NCBI GenBank assembly: GCA_944989445.1
Contig: CALYLW010000041.1
Coordinates: forward strand, 940,001 to 1,004,000
Length of the DNA stretch: 64,000 nucleotides
Direction: 5' to 3'
From: Ampullaceana balthica
Taxonomy: Eukaryota; Mollusca; Gastropoda; Lymnaeidae
This document shows positions 1-10,783 of this stretch, one piece after another (the first letter of the stretch is position 1; every line of letters starts with the position of its first letter). Below the pieces are notes generated by a model, which ran no database searches, was not told the origin of the DNA, and saw only the letters and a list, made by a program, of their open reading frames with translations. Made by a program: the position numbers and the translations under genes.

Positions 1-1335
1 TTCACAGGAATCGTGTCCGATGTCGAAGGCCTTCAGAGCAGTTTTAAGTGAATCCTTGTAGCGCTTACGTGGACCTCCGCGTGCTCTAAGCCTTTCTGTA
101 AGCTCACCGTAGAAGAGCCTCTTGGGGAGGCGATGGTCGGGCATGCGCACTAGATGCCCCGCCCAGCGTAGTTGGCTTTGCATGAGGCTAGTGTGGATGC
201 TGGGGAGTCCTGACCTGGCTAATATTTCGGTGTCTGGAACTTTTTCCTGCCATTTTACATTGAGAATTTTTCTAAGGCTTTTGGTGTGGAAGTGGTTCAG
301 CAACCTCGCATGGCGTTGGTATACAATCCAAGTTTCACATGGATATAATAAGGTGGGGAGCACTACAGCTCTGTATACTTTTAGTTTTGTTTGGGTGCTG
401 ATTCCCCTTCTGTTCCAGACACTGTCATGCAATCTACCGAATGCTGCGCTGGCCTTTGAGATTCTCGAGTTCACCGCGTCATCAATATTGGCCTTCTGGG
501 ACAGTGTGCTGCCAAGGTAGGTAAAGCGGCTCACTGTGTTGATTTTGTTGCCGTTGATGAATATGTTAGGCTCAGTATAGGATTTGCCCGGGGCCGGCTG
601 GTATAACACTTCTGTCTTCTTTGTGCTGATGGTGAGCCCAAAGTTAGAGCACTCACTGGAAAATTTATCAGCACTTAGTTGCAGTTGAGCTTCAGAGCCC
701 GCGTTAAGGGCACAATCATCAGCAAAGAGAAGGTCCAGGATGCTGTCAGATTTGACCTTTGTCTTAGCTTTAAGCCTCCTGAGGTTGAACAGACGACCAT
801 CAGTGCGATACCTAAAGTCCATGCCTACATTTCTATTCCTGAATGCCTCTGTAAGCATGGCTGAGAACATGAGGCTGAACAATGTTGGGGCCAGAACACA
901 GCTTTGCTTAACGCCATTTGTGACAGGGAATGGTTTAGAGACCTCTCCGTTGTCCTGGAATTGAGCCTGCATGCCATCATGAAATTGCCTTACAATGGCT
1001 ATATACTTATTTGGACACCCATACTTGGCCACAATCCTCCATAGGCCCTCTCTGCAGACTGTGTCAAAGGCTTTCGTAAGGTCTATGTAAATGGAAAATA
1101 GGTCCATATTCTGCTCTTGACACTTTTCCTGCAATTGCCTTGCTGCAAAAATCATGTCAGTGGTCCCACGTTCTTTCCGGAAACCACATTGGCTTTCTGG
1201 TAAAAGACCCTGATCCAGATGAGCATTTAGGCGATTTAGGAAAATTCTGGCGAATATTTTTCCTGCAATTGATAGCAGTGAAATTCCACGATGATTATCG
1301 CAGGCTTGGCGGTTCCCTTGGCTGTACCTACACTA
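1..1335 (-). mobile_element. 5'-truncated non-LTR retrotransposon, reverse transcriptase region
   Basis: The minus strand reads as one open frame from about 1335 to the window edge, about 445 residues, encoding a LINE-type reverse transcriptase. Visible in order are a YRGISLL-like block written HRGISLLS, QCGFRKERGTTD, the YIDLTKAFDT block (first catalytic Asp), GVKQSCVLAPTLFS (usually GVKQGCVLAP, so Gly to Ser here), the catalytic LLFADDCAL box near 750-735, and the C-terminal thumb up to the WAGHLVRMPDHRLPKR stretch typical of these elements. The endonuclease half is absent: homology stops abruptly near 1335, as expected from 5' truncation during target-primed insertion. The 3' end lies outside the window. 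Family-level clade assignment was not attempted. The frame is unbroken over the visible part. Confidence 0.88.
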
Positions 1336-1806
1336 CAAGAAAAGGCATAAACGTGGAAAAGGCCCCCTTGATCTATTAAAATATATTCAACAGTATAGAT
1401 TGGAAAATTCTGAGCCCAACATTATAGTTTTGCTAAGAATTATTTTATCTATTACTATCAGTGTATCTAGTTGTCAAATGAGCTTCTCTAAATGGAAATT
1501 GATAAAAGAAAAATTATCTTCGTTCCACAATGAGTAATTTATGAGTAAAAAATCTTGCAATAATCTCCATAAAACAAGATATTAAAAATAATTTAAATTT
1601 TGATAGAATAATACATGATTTTTCTAATATAAAAGTTAGGTAAGTAAATGTATAAATATGTTTACATACTAATGTATACAATGTCTTTGTTTATAACAAG
1701 AAAATCATATATTTATAAATAAAAACTAAAATCATATTAATTGGTAATATTTTTTGGGTGTAAACTTGGAATATGTTTTGTCTCATTTGGATTTGGGGGG
1801 GGGGAT
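1336..1806. other. AT-rich intergenic stretch
   Basis: No exon, RNA gene or recognisable repeat seen. The sequence is very AT-rich and ends in a G-run (about 1796-1804) just before the LTR element. Confidence 0.6.
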
Positions 1807-2117
1807 TGTAACGATATAACTTTGTATACTCTTTTATGTAGGCGTTCTCACAGTAATTAATCTTGTGCACAATAATTCACTGAAGAATTCGTTTATCCAA
1901 AACAACTTTAATATATATATATATATATATATACACAGATATAATTTGAGGTAATATAACGTGGAAATCTGGATTCATTTATCACACAACCTTCCTCGTC
2001 GGAAGTCTACACACAACTCCGCGCCCAACACTTTCAACCAATAGAAATGCTCCTTTCTTCCCGCGTCTCTTGTACACGTGACCTTACGTCACAAAATTAT
2101 GTTAATCAGATGTGACA
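1807..2117 (-). repeat. 3' LTR of the older LTR element
   Basis: A 311-bp direct repeat of 5662-5968 with TG...CA ends. It contains a (TA)n run at about 1913-1932, longer than in its partner. Confidence 0.92.
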
Positions 2118-2133
2118 TTCACCCCCATCCTTC
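2118..2133 (-). promoter_or_regulatory. Candidate polypurine tract
   Basis: The minus strand immediately before the 3' LTR reads GAAGGATGGGGGTGAA, almost all purine. This is the expected place and composition for plus-strand DNA priming. Confidence 0.65.
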
Positions 2134-2270
2134 AAAAAAAAATGTTTATGAAATACAACATTTTTGGTCTTCATAAAATCAAATCAATCTATATCTATAT
2201 TCAAATTTCAAATATTTATCATCAATGAACATTCATTTTCTTACATACAACTTTTGGATATAGAATCAAT

Positions 2271-2700
2271 AAGAAAAAATCTGTAGGACTGCAACAGTCT
2301 AAACATAAGAAATAGTGAGAAAAAATCTGTAGGACTGCAACAGTCTAAACATAAGAAATAATGAGAAAAAATCTGTAGAACTGCAACAGTCTACCTGTGC
2401 TGAAAAAATGAAAATGGACTTTTAAACACATCTGTAATTTTGTGTAATTAAAACATTTAAACACTCAATATTATTAAAATTAACTAATAATCCCATGGAA
2501 TTCAAACACTGTTCCTTGTCCATTGTTCAACAAATAAAAATATTAATATAATTACAGTCTCTGTTTGTATCCTTTAGGAATTCACAGACTAATGTTAAAA
2601 CAGTCTCTTATTTTTATCATTTAGTAATTCACAGAATGTCTTTTTAATACAGTCTCTGGTTTTATCATTGAGGAGTTCACAGAGTGTCTTTATATATTGT
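2271..2700. repeat. Two short tandem repeats near the 3' LTR
   Basis: Three copies of a 46-bp unit (2271-2393, each with CTGTAG.ACTGCAACAGTCTA) are followed, from 2554, by three copies of a 46-49-bp unit (ACAGTCTCT...AATTCACAGA). They occupy the place where integrase would be expected. Confidence 0.8.
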
Positions 2701-2872
2701 CATTCTACTTAATATGTCTGCTACTACATTGTCTTTTCCTTTCACAGGTTTAATGTCAAATTTGTAGTCGGCTAATAGCATAGCCTAGTTCAAAGATAGT
2801 CATTCTTCAATTGACGAGTATGAATTCAAATAGATGGGCTTTGAATGTTTCTTCAGACTGTTAAATGTTCAA
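2695..2872 (-). pseudogene. RNase H C-terminal relic of Ty3/Gypsy pol
   Basis: The minus strand encodes the end of a Gypsy RNase H domain, recognisable by KGKDNVVADILSR at about 2740-2702 (family pattern: Pro/Gly-Lys-x-N-x-V-A-D-x-L-S-R). Two in-frame stops lie just upstream. The catalytic core of reverse transcriptase, the rest of RNase H and the integrase are missing, so pol was lost by internal deletion around 2875. Confidence 0.75.
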
Positions 2873-2876
2873 TAGT

Positions 2877-3254
2877 TCACCAACCATGACTTCGATTATG
2901 TTCATTCATAATTTCAATTCCAGCATCTTGAATAAATTGCTTGGCTTTTGAGATGTCATTTTTGCTTCCAGATAATTCAATAGAATTTGGAACAGATGAG
3001 TCACTGTCAGAAACTTTTATCTGAAAAATATTGTCTCTATCTGTAAAGTTTTTGATTTGGCTTAATACACAACCAATTGTTCTTCCTAATTCAGATGATT
3101 TCACACAAATGGTTTCAGATTCACTAGTGCCATCTCGTTCTCTGCTACTATGGTCTTCATTTCTTTTATCATATACTTGATTTTTAATAGTGGCTAAAGT
3201 GTCACTAGTTTCTGTCTGTGCTCGATTTAACTTTATTATTTTTCTATCATTCAT
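2877..3254 (-). CDS. KH-like domain segment inside the LTR element
   Basis: This open segment of 125 residues is continuous with the upstream repeat frame (no stop from about 3300). Residues about 48-115 follow the pattern of a KH RNA-binding domain: a V-x-S-x-x-x-G-R-x-I-G start, an Ile-rich helix, a beta strand (FQIKVSD) and a closing IELSG...AKQFI strand-helix. The usual GxxG loop is degenerate here (IGCVLSQI), so nucleic-acid binding may be impaired. KH modules of this type occur in DDX43-like helicases and many germline RNA-binding proteins. I do not know of it as a standard part of Gypsy elements, so capture of a host exon is possible. Assignment is by pattern only. Confidence 0.5.
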   Translation of the reverse strand: MNDRKIIKLNRAQTETSDTLATIKNQVYDKRNEDHSSRERDGTSESETICVKSSELGRTIGCVLSQIKNFTDRDNIFQIKVSDSDSSVPNSIELSGSKNDISKAKQFIQDAGIEIMNEHNRSHGW

Positions 3255-3289
3255 GTCTTGGTTTTCATTCTTTCTCCATGATTGAATTG

Positions 3290-3600
3290 ATTGATCATAA
3301 TTTCTTTTTCTGGAGTCAAAATTGTATTTGCCTCTCCATGATCTTCTGCTTTGATTATAATCTCTATTTATGGAATTATGATTATTTCTTTCTCTCCATT
3401 ATTGTCTTTCTTGATCATAATATCTGTGTCTGGAATTATGATTATATTTTTCTCTCCATGATTGTCTACTTTGATCATAATCTCTGTCTGGAATTATGAT
3501 TATTTCTTTCTCTCCATGATTGTCTTTCTTGATCATAATCTCTATGTCTGGAATTATGATTATATTTTTCTTTCCATGTTTGTCTACCTTTGTTTTCAAA
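3290..3600 (-). repeat. 60-bp coding minisatellite in the gag/KH region
   Basis: About five copies of a 60-bp unit (one shortened to 58 bp) follow one another at 3301, 3361, 3421, 3481 and 3539. Each encodes about 20 residues, of the type NHNSRHRDYDQERQSWRE. The 58-bp copy breaks the frame. Confidence 0.85.
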
Positions 3601-4817
3601 ATGATCTTGTCTTGATCTTTCTTCTATTTTCTTTCTGATAGAGTTGTCATTAGGTGACACCCTATTTGGTTTGCCTTTATTGTGGTAACACTGCTTAGCC
3701 ATATGTCCTGGCTTGTTACAGTACCAACAAATAGTTTGTCTGTTGCCTTGGTTTGGCAGACTCTGGTTTCTCATACCTTGCCTTTTTTCTTGACTTTTAA
3801 TTTGTATTGCTGCAAATATGTCTTGTCTCTTATCCATTTCCACATTTGAATGTTCGTAATGCATTTGTTAGCTCTGCTTGAGTACGAACTTTCTTGTCAG
3901 TCAAATATGTGAATAGGGTTGGTGTTGCATTTTCTAAAAACTTGTCAATTAACACCATGTCTATTATGGCCTTTGGATTGCTCGTATCTATTGCTGTCAG
4001 TTCCAGCCATTTTGTTAGTTTGACTTGTGCTTCATGTACTATGATCTGTGGATCTTTGTCCATCTTGATTCTCATTTCATGAAATTCTCTTCTATAATCA
4101 TTTTCTGACTTTCCAAAATGACATAGAAGTGCCTTTTTGACATTCTTATATATGCTTTTGTCTTCTTTGGCTATACTGTTATAAGCTTCAAATGCTTCTC
4201 CAGTTAATTGAGTCATCAGTTGTGCTGGCCAATCTTCTTCATTATAGGCTTTCATAGCCATTATGGATTCGAAATAATCCAGATAAACATCCATTTTTTT
4301 CTTTTTGGCTATCATATTTTCTTACTTTGATAGTATCCCTTGGTGCTGACCTTCTATTTGTTTCATCACCAGGATTGTGGCCTCTACTCCCTAGCTCAAT
4401 TTGTAATTTTAAGGTGTCTTGTTTCATTTTTTCAAGTTCTCTTTCACTTATGAGTTTTTGCCTCTGTTCTTCATTAGCAATTCTTGCTTTTTCTTCAGCT
4501 ATTCTTGCTTTTTCTTCAGCTTCTCTTTGATTTTCTTTTTCTTCAGCTTTTCTTCGCTGTTCTTTTTCTTCAGCTATTCTTGCTTTTTCTTCAGCTTCTC
4601 TTTGATTTTCTTTTTCTTCAGCTTTTCTTCGCTGTTCTTTTTCTTCAGCTATTCTTGCTTTTTCTTCTTCTTCAGCTTTTCTTCGCTGTTCTTTTTCTTC
4701 AGCTATTCTTTGATTTTCTTTTTCTTCAGCAACTTTTTCTTCAATGAAATATCTCATTTCTTTTCCTTTTAGTCCCATCTCTTTAGCTATGGCGGTGAAT
4801 CTTTCGTAGTAATCCAT
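3475..4817 (-). pseudogene. Gag-like protein, frameshifted
   Basis: The likely start is the ATG at 4817 (reads MDYYERF). First comes a long charged coiled coil of Glu/Lys/Arg repeats (about 4740-4450), built from a roughly 75-bp DNA repeat. A frame change at the A-run near 4290-4300 leads into a capsid-like helical region (contains LTGEAFEAY and CHFGKSENDYRREF). A second frame change near 3850 leads to a CCHC zinc knuckle, CWYCNKPGHMAKQC (about 3722-3680), and a basic tail. The layout of coiled coil, capsid and zinc knuckle is that of Gypsy-type Gag, and the capsid C-terminal half resembles that of the second LTR element in this window. Both frame breaks lie near short homopolymers, so assembly error is possible, but the rest of the element is also decayed. 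Confidence 0.8.
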
Positions 4818-5641
4818 GTTTTGTTTGATTGAATAATATGAATCTAGCAATTCGGTAAGGAATGTATGTATATATATTGATAAAGTTATAAATCGTCCAA
4901 ATGAAAAATCTTGAATTCAAAAATGTTAAGTTCAAATAAGTGACACGTCTAAACCATGAAATCTAGTTATTGACAAGGTGAGACAACAAAAGAATCCTAA
5001 CACGGGATCTTTAGTATACTTTATATATACGCTCCCTCAGATTGACAAAATATATTAAATGGTCCGATCGTTTTGACTAAAAGTCACTTGGTTAAAATTT
5101 CAATTTTCGAGTAGTTTTTAAACAATTTAGTTCACTCCATTAATCCAAAATTGCGATAATCAAACTCTTCACACAATGAATGGATAAGAATTCCGTTCCT
5201 TTATTTTATAATTCACACCAACAGTTAATAGTCCATAGCTTCTCGGTTCGATGTTATGTTTACAAATATTTCCTGGAATCAACTAGCACTGAGCCTGTTG
5301 ACGTCACGACCTATATATGTTCACCGTGTGTCACCATTCAGTAAGCCTACACGACCCAGATTCCAGTACTGTGTAGTATGCTTGTACTGTCGTCGAATGT
5401 GACGTAGAACCAACTAGTCTGATCCAGTTTTATACACTGCGGACACGTGCCGATTATGCCGCCATTTTGAAATCTTCTTGTATTTTCATTGAACCATAAA
5501 AGTTTATTCACAGCTTCTTACGAACTTGAATATTCAAAAAATACTATAGCTGTTATGATTTCTTATTTTAAAGAATTCTTTCCTTTTTTGGAAATATCCA
5601 ATACTTATTTCCACGAAACCTCTTTCATTGTGTTCACATAG
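4818..5641 (-). other. Long leader of the LTR element
   Basis: About 0.8 kb between primer site and gag start. No open frame of substance and no repeat seen. Retroelement leaders of this kind usually hold the packaging region, but I see no specific signal. Confidence 0.5.
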
Positions 5642-5660
5642 AACTTTTACTTCTGCACCA
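5642..5660 (-). promoter_or_regulatory. Candidate primer-binding site
   Basis: Reading leftward from the 5' LTR, after a 1-2 nt spacer, the minus strand begins TGGTGCAGAAG. The TGG pairs with the universal CCA end of a tRNA. I cannot assign the tRNA by eye. Confidence 0.55.
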
Positions 5661-5661
5661 A

Positions 5662-5968
5662 TGTAACGATATAACTTTGTATACTCTTTTATGTAGGCGT
5701 TCTCACAGTAATTAATCTTGTGCACAATAATTCACTGAAGAATTCGTTTATCCAAAACAACTTTAATATATATATATATATATACACAGATATAATTTGA
5801 GGTAATATAACGTGGAAATCTGGATTCATTTATCACACTACCTTCCTCGTCGGAAGTCTACACACAACTCCTCGCCCAACACTTTCAACCAATAAAAATG
5901 CTCCTTTCTTCGCGCGTCTCTTGTACACGTGACCTTACGTCACAAAATTATGTTAACCAGATGTGACA
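5662..5968 (-). repeat. 5' LTR of the older LTR element
   Basis: A 307-bp partner of 1807-2117, followed on the right by GGGAC, the likely target duplication (one mismatch to GGGAT at 1802-1806). Confidence 0.92.
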
Positions 5969-6995
5969 GGGACCTGCGAAAAAAAGTATCTTGTATTTTA
6001 ATAAGTGTGTATTTATAGGTATATCATCTTATGCGGCCTCTTTTATTCCTGCTTACATAAATAGGGCATGCAATGGTAAAAATGTTCCCCACCTTTACTT
6101 CGTTTCAATTATAATTACTGGTTCATGTTTATTAATTTATAAAAAAAACATCATATGATTAACTTAAGGGGCCGTCCATAAATGACGTCACGCGACTTTG
6201 GCTGATTTTTTTACCACCTCCCCCCTCGTCACCCGTCGTCACAAAAACTTAAACACCTTCTGCAATATGACGTCACAAAGCTCTCCCCTCCCATAAAAGC
6301 CGTGTTTTCTATTTAAAAATGAGCAATGAGCATGTTTCAAATCATTTTTTTTGTCATTTAAATATGTTTTTAGTGTAAGGCTGCACTCTAATGTCGTTTA
6401 ACTCACGAGCAGCCATATAAAACGTCATTAAATAAAGTGTCGGTAATCATATATTTAAGTGGAAATTTTATTTTTAGTTGCGCGTTTTGATGTGACGTCA
6501 AATGTGTGACTCCCCTCTCCCCCCTACCCCTCCAGGTGCGCGACGTCATTTATGGATGGCCCCTAAAAGGGTGGAAAATTGGAGACCGCCCCGGGCGGCA
6601 AAAGTTCTAGCTACGCCACTGTTTAGAAGGTGATATTTATCAAAATTAATTGTATCCTAACATCAACTTTTTTTTTCTAAACGGCTTTACTGCAGCATTC
6701 CTTTGAAAAAAATTAATAATTTTTAACAGTGGTTTGTAGCAAAAGATAAGAGAGTGAGTGAGCCGAAGAAAACTTGTCAACAATACAGGCTTGTTGAATA
6801 TTTGAAACATGTTTTAATACTTCGAAACAGATACGAAAGGGGAAACATTATTTACGGATTTTTTTATTTTTTTTAAAATTAAAGCTATACCCTTGACTTT
6901 ATGTCATATTTAAAACAAACTGTACCGAATGTATGTACATAGTGTCATTCATAGAAATCATTTATTCGAAAAAAATCTTAGTGAAAGTTTGCATT
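5969..6995. other. Intergenic, non-coding
   Basis: Apart from the MITE at 6167-6564 there is only AT-rich DNA. A short scrap at about 6575-6622 (CCGGGCGGCAAAAG...AGCTACGCCACTG) looks like the end of another old DNA transposon. Confidence 0.5.
6167..6564. mobile_element. MITE with ACGTCA-containing inverted ends
   Basis: The ends are near-perfect inverted repeats (AGGGGCCGTCCATAAATGAC... and its complement ending at 6564), about 27 bp. The left flank is TTAA and the right flank TAAA, compatible with a decayed TTAA target duplication. The 398-bp interior has no open frame. Several internal TGACGTCA-like motifs occur. Confidence 0.8.
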
Positions 6996-9232
6996 GATAA
7001 CTAGACCATGATATTGTTAGGGTCACCAATACAATAAAAACTAAAATTAATAAGATACCTAGAAGAATAATCTATCTTTGGAATAAATGTAATTCAATAA
7101 AACTACACCAATCAGCGGCTAACTTCCAACAAACTTTCCTAAGTAAATTTAACACAAATAGCCCAGTAGAAGAAATTAGGAAAGATATAAAAACAAATCT
7201 AAAAACTATAATGGATGAGAATGTTCCAACAAAACTAACATCAAATAAAATTAACAAATGCTGGTTCAATTCTAGATTGAAAAAGCTATGCAAACTAAAA
7301 GAGAACTTATTTAAGAAATATAAAGCTACCTATTCATATAGGATACACAAAAAATACTTAAAGATTAAACACTTGACACAAAAACTTAGTCGAAACCTCC
7401 AAAATGAGTATATAAACAATGTAATTACCAAAGATAACAATAAAAACCTATGGTCCTTTATCAAATCTAAAAAAATGGAACCTTCAGGAATAGCCACACG
7501 AAAAGGCTCAAATAATAAAACCTATAATGATAATGAAACTAAAGCTAATATCCTTAACACATATTTTGCATCATCTTTTTCTGCCTCAGGTGACAAGGAA
7601 GTTTTAATAAATTTAAATAAAATGGAGGAAATAGGTAACATAACTGTAGATGAGATAGGTATACATTCACTCCTAAAAAACTTAAAAATAAACAAAGCTA
7701 CTGGCCCAGATAATTTGCCTGCAAGATTATTAAAAGAACTAAGCAATGAACTGTCCCCAATCCTTGTAGTTCTCTTTCAAGCCTCTCTAAACCAGGGTAA
7801 AGTGCCCCAGGATTGGAAATTAGCTAACGTAACTCAACTCTTTAAGAAAGGGGATAAATCAGACCCTGGTAATTACAGGCATGTATCACTTACTAGTATC
7901 ACCTGTAAATTACTAGAACACATAATATATAGTAGAATAGTTAACCACCTTGACAAATATAATGCCCTATGCCCACATCAACACGGCTTTAGAAAAAACA
8001 GATCATGTGAAACACAATTAATAGGTTTAATAGATGAACTATCAAAAGGCTTGGACAAAAATGATCAAATAGATACAATATTACTAGACTTCTCAAAAGC
8101 ATTTGACAAAGTTCACCACCTTGGTTTACTTAAAAAAACTTAACTACTTTGGAATCTCAGGTTCCTTACATCACTGGATCCAAGACTTCCTTTTGGGCAG
8201 GGAGCAAACTGTAATAATTAATGGATCTAAATCTGCACCAATAAAGGTTAACTCAGGAGTTCCACAAGGAACTGTGCTAGGTCCCTTACTCTTTTTAATT
8301 TATATAAATGATTTACCCAACAACATCTCAACAGGTACAAAAGTTAGGTTATTTGCTGATGATTGTATAATCTATAGAACAATTAAATCATAACAAGATA
8401 GCAAAATATTACAAAAAGACTTAGATGAATTGATTAAATGGGAAACCAACTGGAGTATGTCTTTCCACCCAGAAAAGTGTCAACTGTTAAGAGTAACAAA
8501 GAAAAAGAAACAAATAAATTCAAAATATTACATTCATGGAAAAGAACTGACCCAAACTAAAGATGCAAAATACTTAGGAGTCTTAATAAATGAGAAACTA
8601 TCATGGAATCCCCATGTCAATGAAGTTATTAAAAAATCAAACAAAACCTTAGGCTTTATAAAAAGGAACTTTAACAAATGTAATAAAGATATAAAACTAA
8701 AATGCTACCTCACTTTGGTGAGACCTGTACTAGAATATGCATCTTCTGTATGGGACCCATCCACCAAAGAAAACATTGATAAACTAGAACAAATTCAAAA
8801 AAGAGCTGCCAGATTCATTACTGGAGAATATTCGAAACTGACAAGAATAACACCATTAGTTAAATCATTAAACCTTGAAACACTAGAGGATAGAAGAACC
8901 AAGAGCAAAGTAGTAATCATACATAAAGCTATTAATTCTAATTTAGAAATACAACACAAAGATAACTTAATACAACCCTCAGATAGGCATAAGGATAAAA
9001 ACACCTTTCTTATTCCGTATGCAAGAACAAACACATACAAGTTTTCCTTCTTCCCGTCCGGAATTCGGGCGTGGAATGGGTTGCCTGAAAAATCCAGGAA
9101 AACCAACACTTTAGCAACATTTAAATCTCTAATAAAAATGCAGGACTAAACACAAACCATAGATAAGCGTAGGACGCAATAATCTTCTGTATAGAAGGAG
9201 CGTCTGTAAACAGATAAGATAAGATAAGATTT
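6996..9232 (+). mobile_element. 5'-truncated CR1/Jockey-like non-LTR retrotransposon with GATAA tail
   Basis: The element begins inside the end of the endonuclease domain (reads DHDIVRV at about 7002) and runs through the complete reverse transcriptase to a 3' UTR and a (GATAA)n tail at 9217-9232. Truncation at the 5' end and a microsatellite tail are typical of LINE insertion. The last 100 bp or so recur at 27021-27149 (plus) and 32164-32210 (minus), and related RT fragments occur at 15790-16470 and 18603-18690. The family has therefore been repeatedly active here. Confidence 0.9.
6997..9149 (+). pseudogene. Reverse transcriptase of the GATAA-tailed LINE, broken
   Basis: The first frame runs to 8143, with KINKIPRRIIYLW after the endonuclease end, VPQDWKLANVTQLFKKGD, HGFRKNRSCETQ and the ILLDFSKAFDKVHH block (catalytic Asp). 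A one-base slip in an A-run at about 8130-8140 moves to the next frame, carrying SGVPQGTVLGPLLF and the catalytic LFADDCIIY box at about 8348-8374. A TAA at 8391-8393 interrupts it, after which the same frame continues (8394-9149) through the thumb to the typical FFPSGIRAWNGLP end. One frameshift and one nonsense codon make it inactive, but it is otherwise well preserved. Confidence 0.88.
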
Positions 9233-9469
9233 AAATTATGTCATTAAAGCAGTTAATAAAATAAAAAAAAGTCTTCAATGAGAGATTATTTCCTCAAAAT
9301 TATTTGGAAAATGAAGAAAACTAGATTCATTTACTTATTCACACAAAAACGTATTTGATAGTTATCAAAAGCGCATTTTAAAATCGATTTTCTCTTTGAT
9401 TCAGTGAAGGAATGGCTGAAAAACAAAGACAATGACTTTCGACACAATCAACTCAAATATTAAAAAATG

Positions 9470-9920
9470 TAGTAAAAAAACAAGTTTTTGACTATAAATC
9501 CTTTATATACGAGACATAACTAAAAGAATGTTCATTATAATACGCATCACAAGAAAATCCAAAAATCCAAATTTTAATTATGTCTCGTAAAACATGTTTA
9601 ATATAATGCGCACCGATCGGGAATATATTTTAAAAGTAGCGTCACTAAAATACGCACCTTACCGCGCGACAGGAAAGGTTGTTCAATATAATATGCACAA
9701 CGACAGTCTAGCACAAAAATTAACATGCTACCTAGAGATAAATAGAGATAATCTAAAGATTCAGTAATTTCATTACAGTACATTCGATCGATCTGAAATT
9801 TTGATACATCCATTTTATTATCGCTTGAGTCTGCCTGCAAAATTTCAGCTCGCCACCATACGGGGAAGTGGGTTGAAAATCGATCCAAAGTTTTTTCAGC
9901 AAGCAAGGCCTCAGATACCA
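9470..9920. repeat. Dispersed repeat family X, copy 1
   Basis: A non-coding block with phrases such as GTTCATTATAATACGCA, GTGCGCATTATATT-like (inverted here) and CGATCGATCTGAAATTTTGA. The same phrases occur in reverse orientation at about 14175-14625 and in part at about 15590-15690. No terminal repeats or open frame identified. Confidence 0.7.
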
Positions 9921-10129
9921 CAAGTTAATATAAAGGATTATTAAAAACGACATATCTTTTATGACTGATTTATTTGGGACAATTAACGAAACTAATTTGA
10001 AAACTACAAAGTGACCAATTAAATTTAATCAAAACAGGGAGTGTAAAATCAGCGTTTGTTGCAAACTTTTTCTGTACAGACAATTCTTGGGAAGTGTAGA
10101 ATTTTCACAGTTTCCAAATCATTTGAAAT

Positions 10130-10783
10130 TGAAAAATAGAGATGAAGACTTGCTACACGCTTAACGGCTCTTCATGCAGACCTGAACCAAAGATTTGAGG
10201 ATATTCTTAATTTGAATATTCCCGACTGGCAATTGAACTCTTTTGCGTGTGGACAAACTTAGATCCCAAAACACATGAATCCATACTAATACAGGAGAAG
10301 CTAATTGAAATATCCACAAATGAGGAATTTAAACAAAAGGTTGAACAATGATACCACAAAATATGGTTACAAAAACAGATCCTAATTTTATATCCTGCAT
10401 TATGGTTTATTGTACAGAAGTTGTAACTGCTTTTCCGACTTTTTTTGTCAGTAGAGTCAGTGCCATTATGAACCTCATCACAGAGAAATAGAAACTGGAT
10501 AGAAATTAGTGCTCCTGGAGATTTGAGGTTGCTAATCGCACTTATTGAGCCGGACATAAATACTATCATAAAATGTAGTCACATTCATCCAAGTTATTAA
10601 TTGTTTTAAATTTTATTTTAAACAAAAGTTATAATTTCAATAAGTACTTCTTCATCAAAATGTTGCTTTTTTGGATTTGTTGTTTTTTACTATGAATTTA
10701 TGAAGCTTTTTCACTTGGGGGTCTGTGGGCAAGTTTTGACTATAAAAAGGGGTCCATGGGTCAAAAAAGTTTGGGAACCACTG
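10130..10783 (+). pseudogene. Decayed hAT transposase (SCAND3/ZBED5-like), with right terminus
   Basis: Across shifted frames the plus strand resembles the C-terminal third of hAT transposases of the SCAND3/ZBED5 group: LHADLNQRFEDILNLNIPDW near 10172-10235, then KLIEISTNEEF near 10290-10330, and a dimerisation-domain end near 10460-10560 (SAIMNLITEK, with GDLRLL-IEPD following). Several stops and shifts are present. A GGTCCATGGG...TTGGGAACCACTG end at about 10750-10783 looks like a hAT terminal repeat. The left end was not located. Confidence 0.7.

Larger units (their letters stand above)
1807..5968 (-). mobile_element. Non-autonomous Gypsy-type LTR retrotransposon (gag, KH-like module, pol relic)
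   Basis: A 4.16-kb element is bounded by two LTRs that start TGT and end ACA, with a probable 5-bp target duplication, GGGAT on the left and GGGAC on the right. It is transcribed leftward. Next to the right (5') LTR is a TGG-starting primer-binding candidate. Next to the left (3') LTR is a purine tract. Between them are a frameshifted gag with coiled coil and zinc knuckle, a run of 60-bp coding repeats, a KH-like segment, and a short RNase H C-terminal relic with stops. No reverse transcriptase core or integrase is present in the 3.5-kb interior. The LTRs differ at about five substitutions plus the length of a TA microsatellite, so the insertion is moderately old. It is interpreted as a gag-bearing derivative mobilised in trans. 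Confidence 0.88.

Noticed and set aside
122..1379. Plus-strand short frames at the left edge
   Set aside because: All are antisense to the continuous minus-strand reverse transcriptase frame.
4419..4772. Plus-strand Phe/Leu-rich frames opposite the gag coiled coil
   Set aside because: Antisense shadow of the Glu/Lys repeat.
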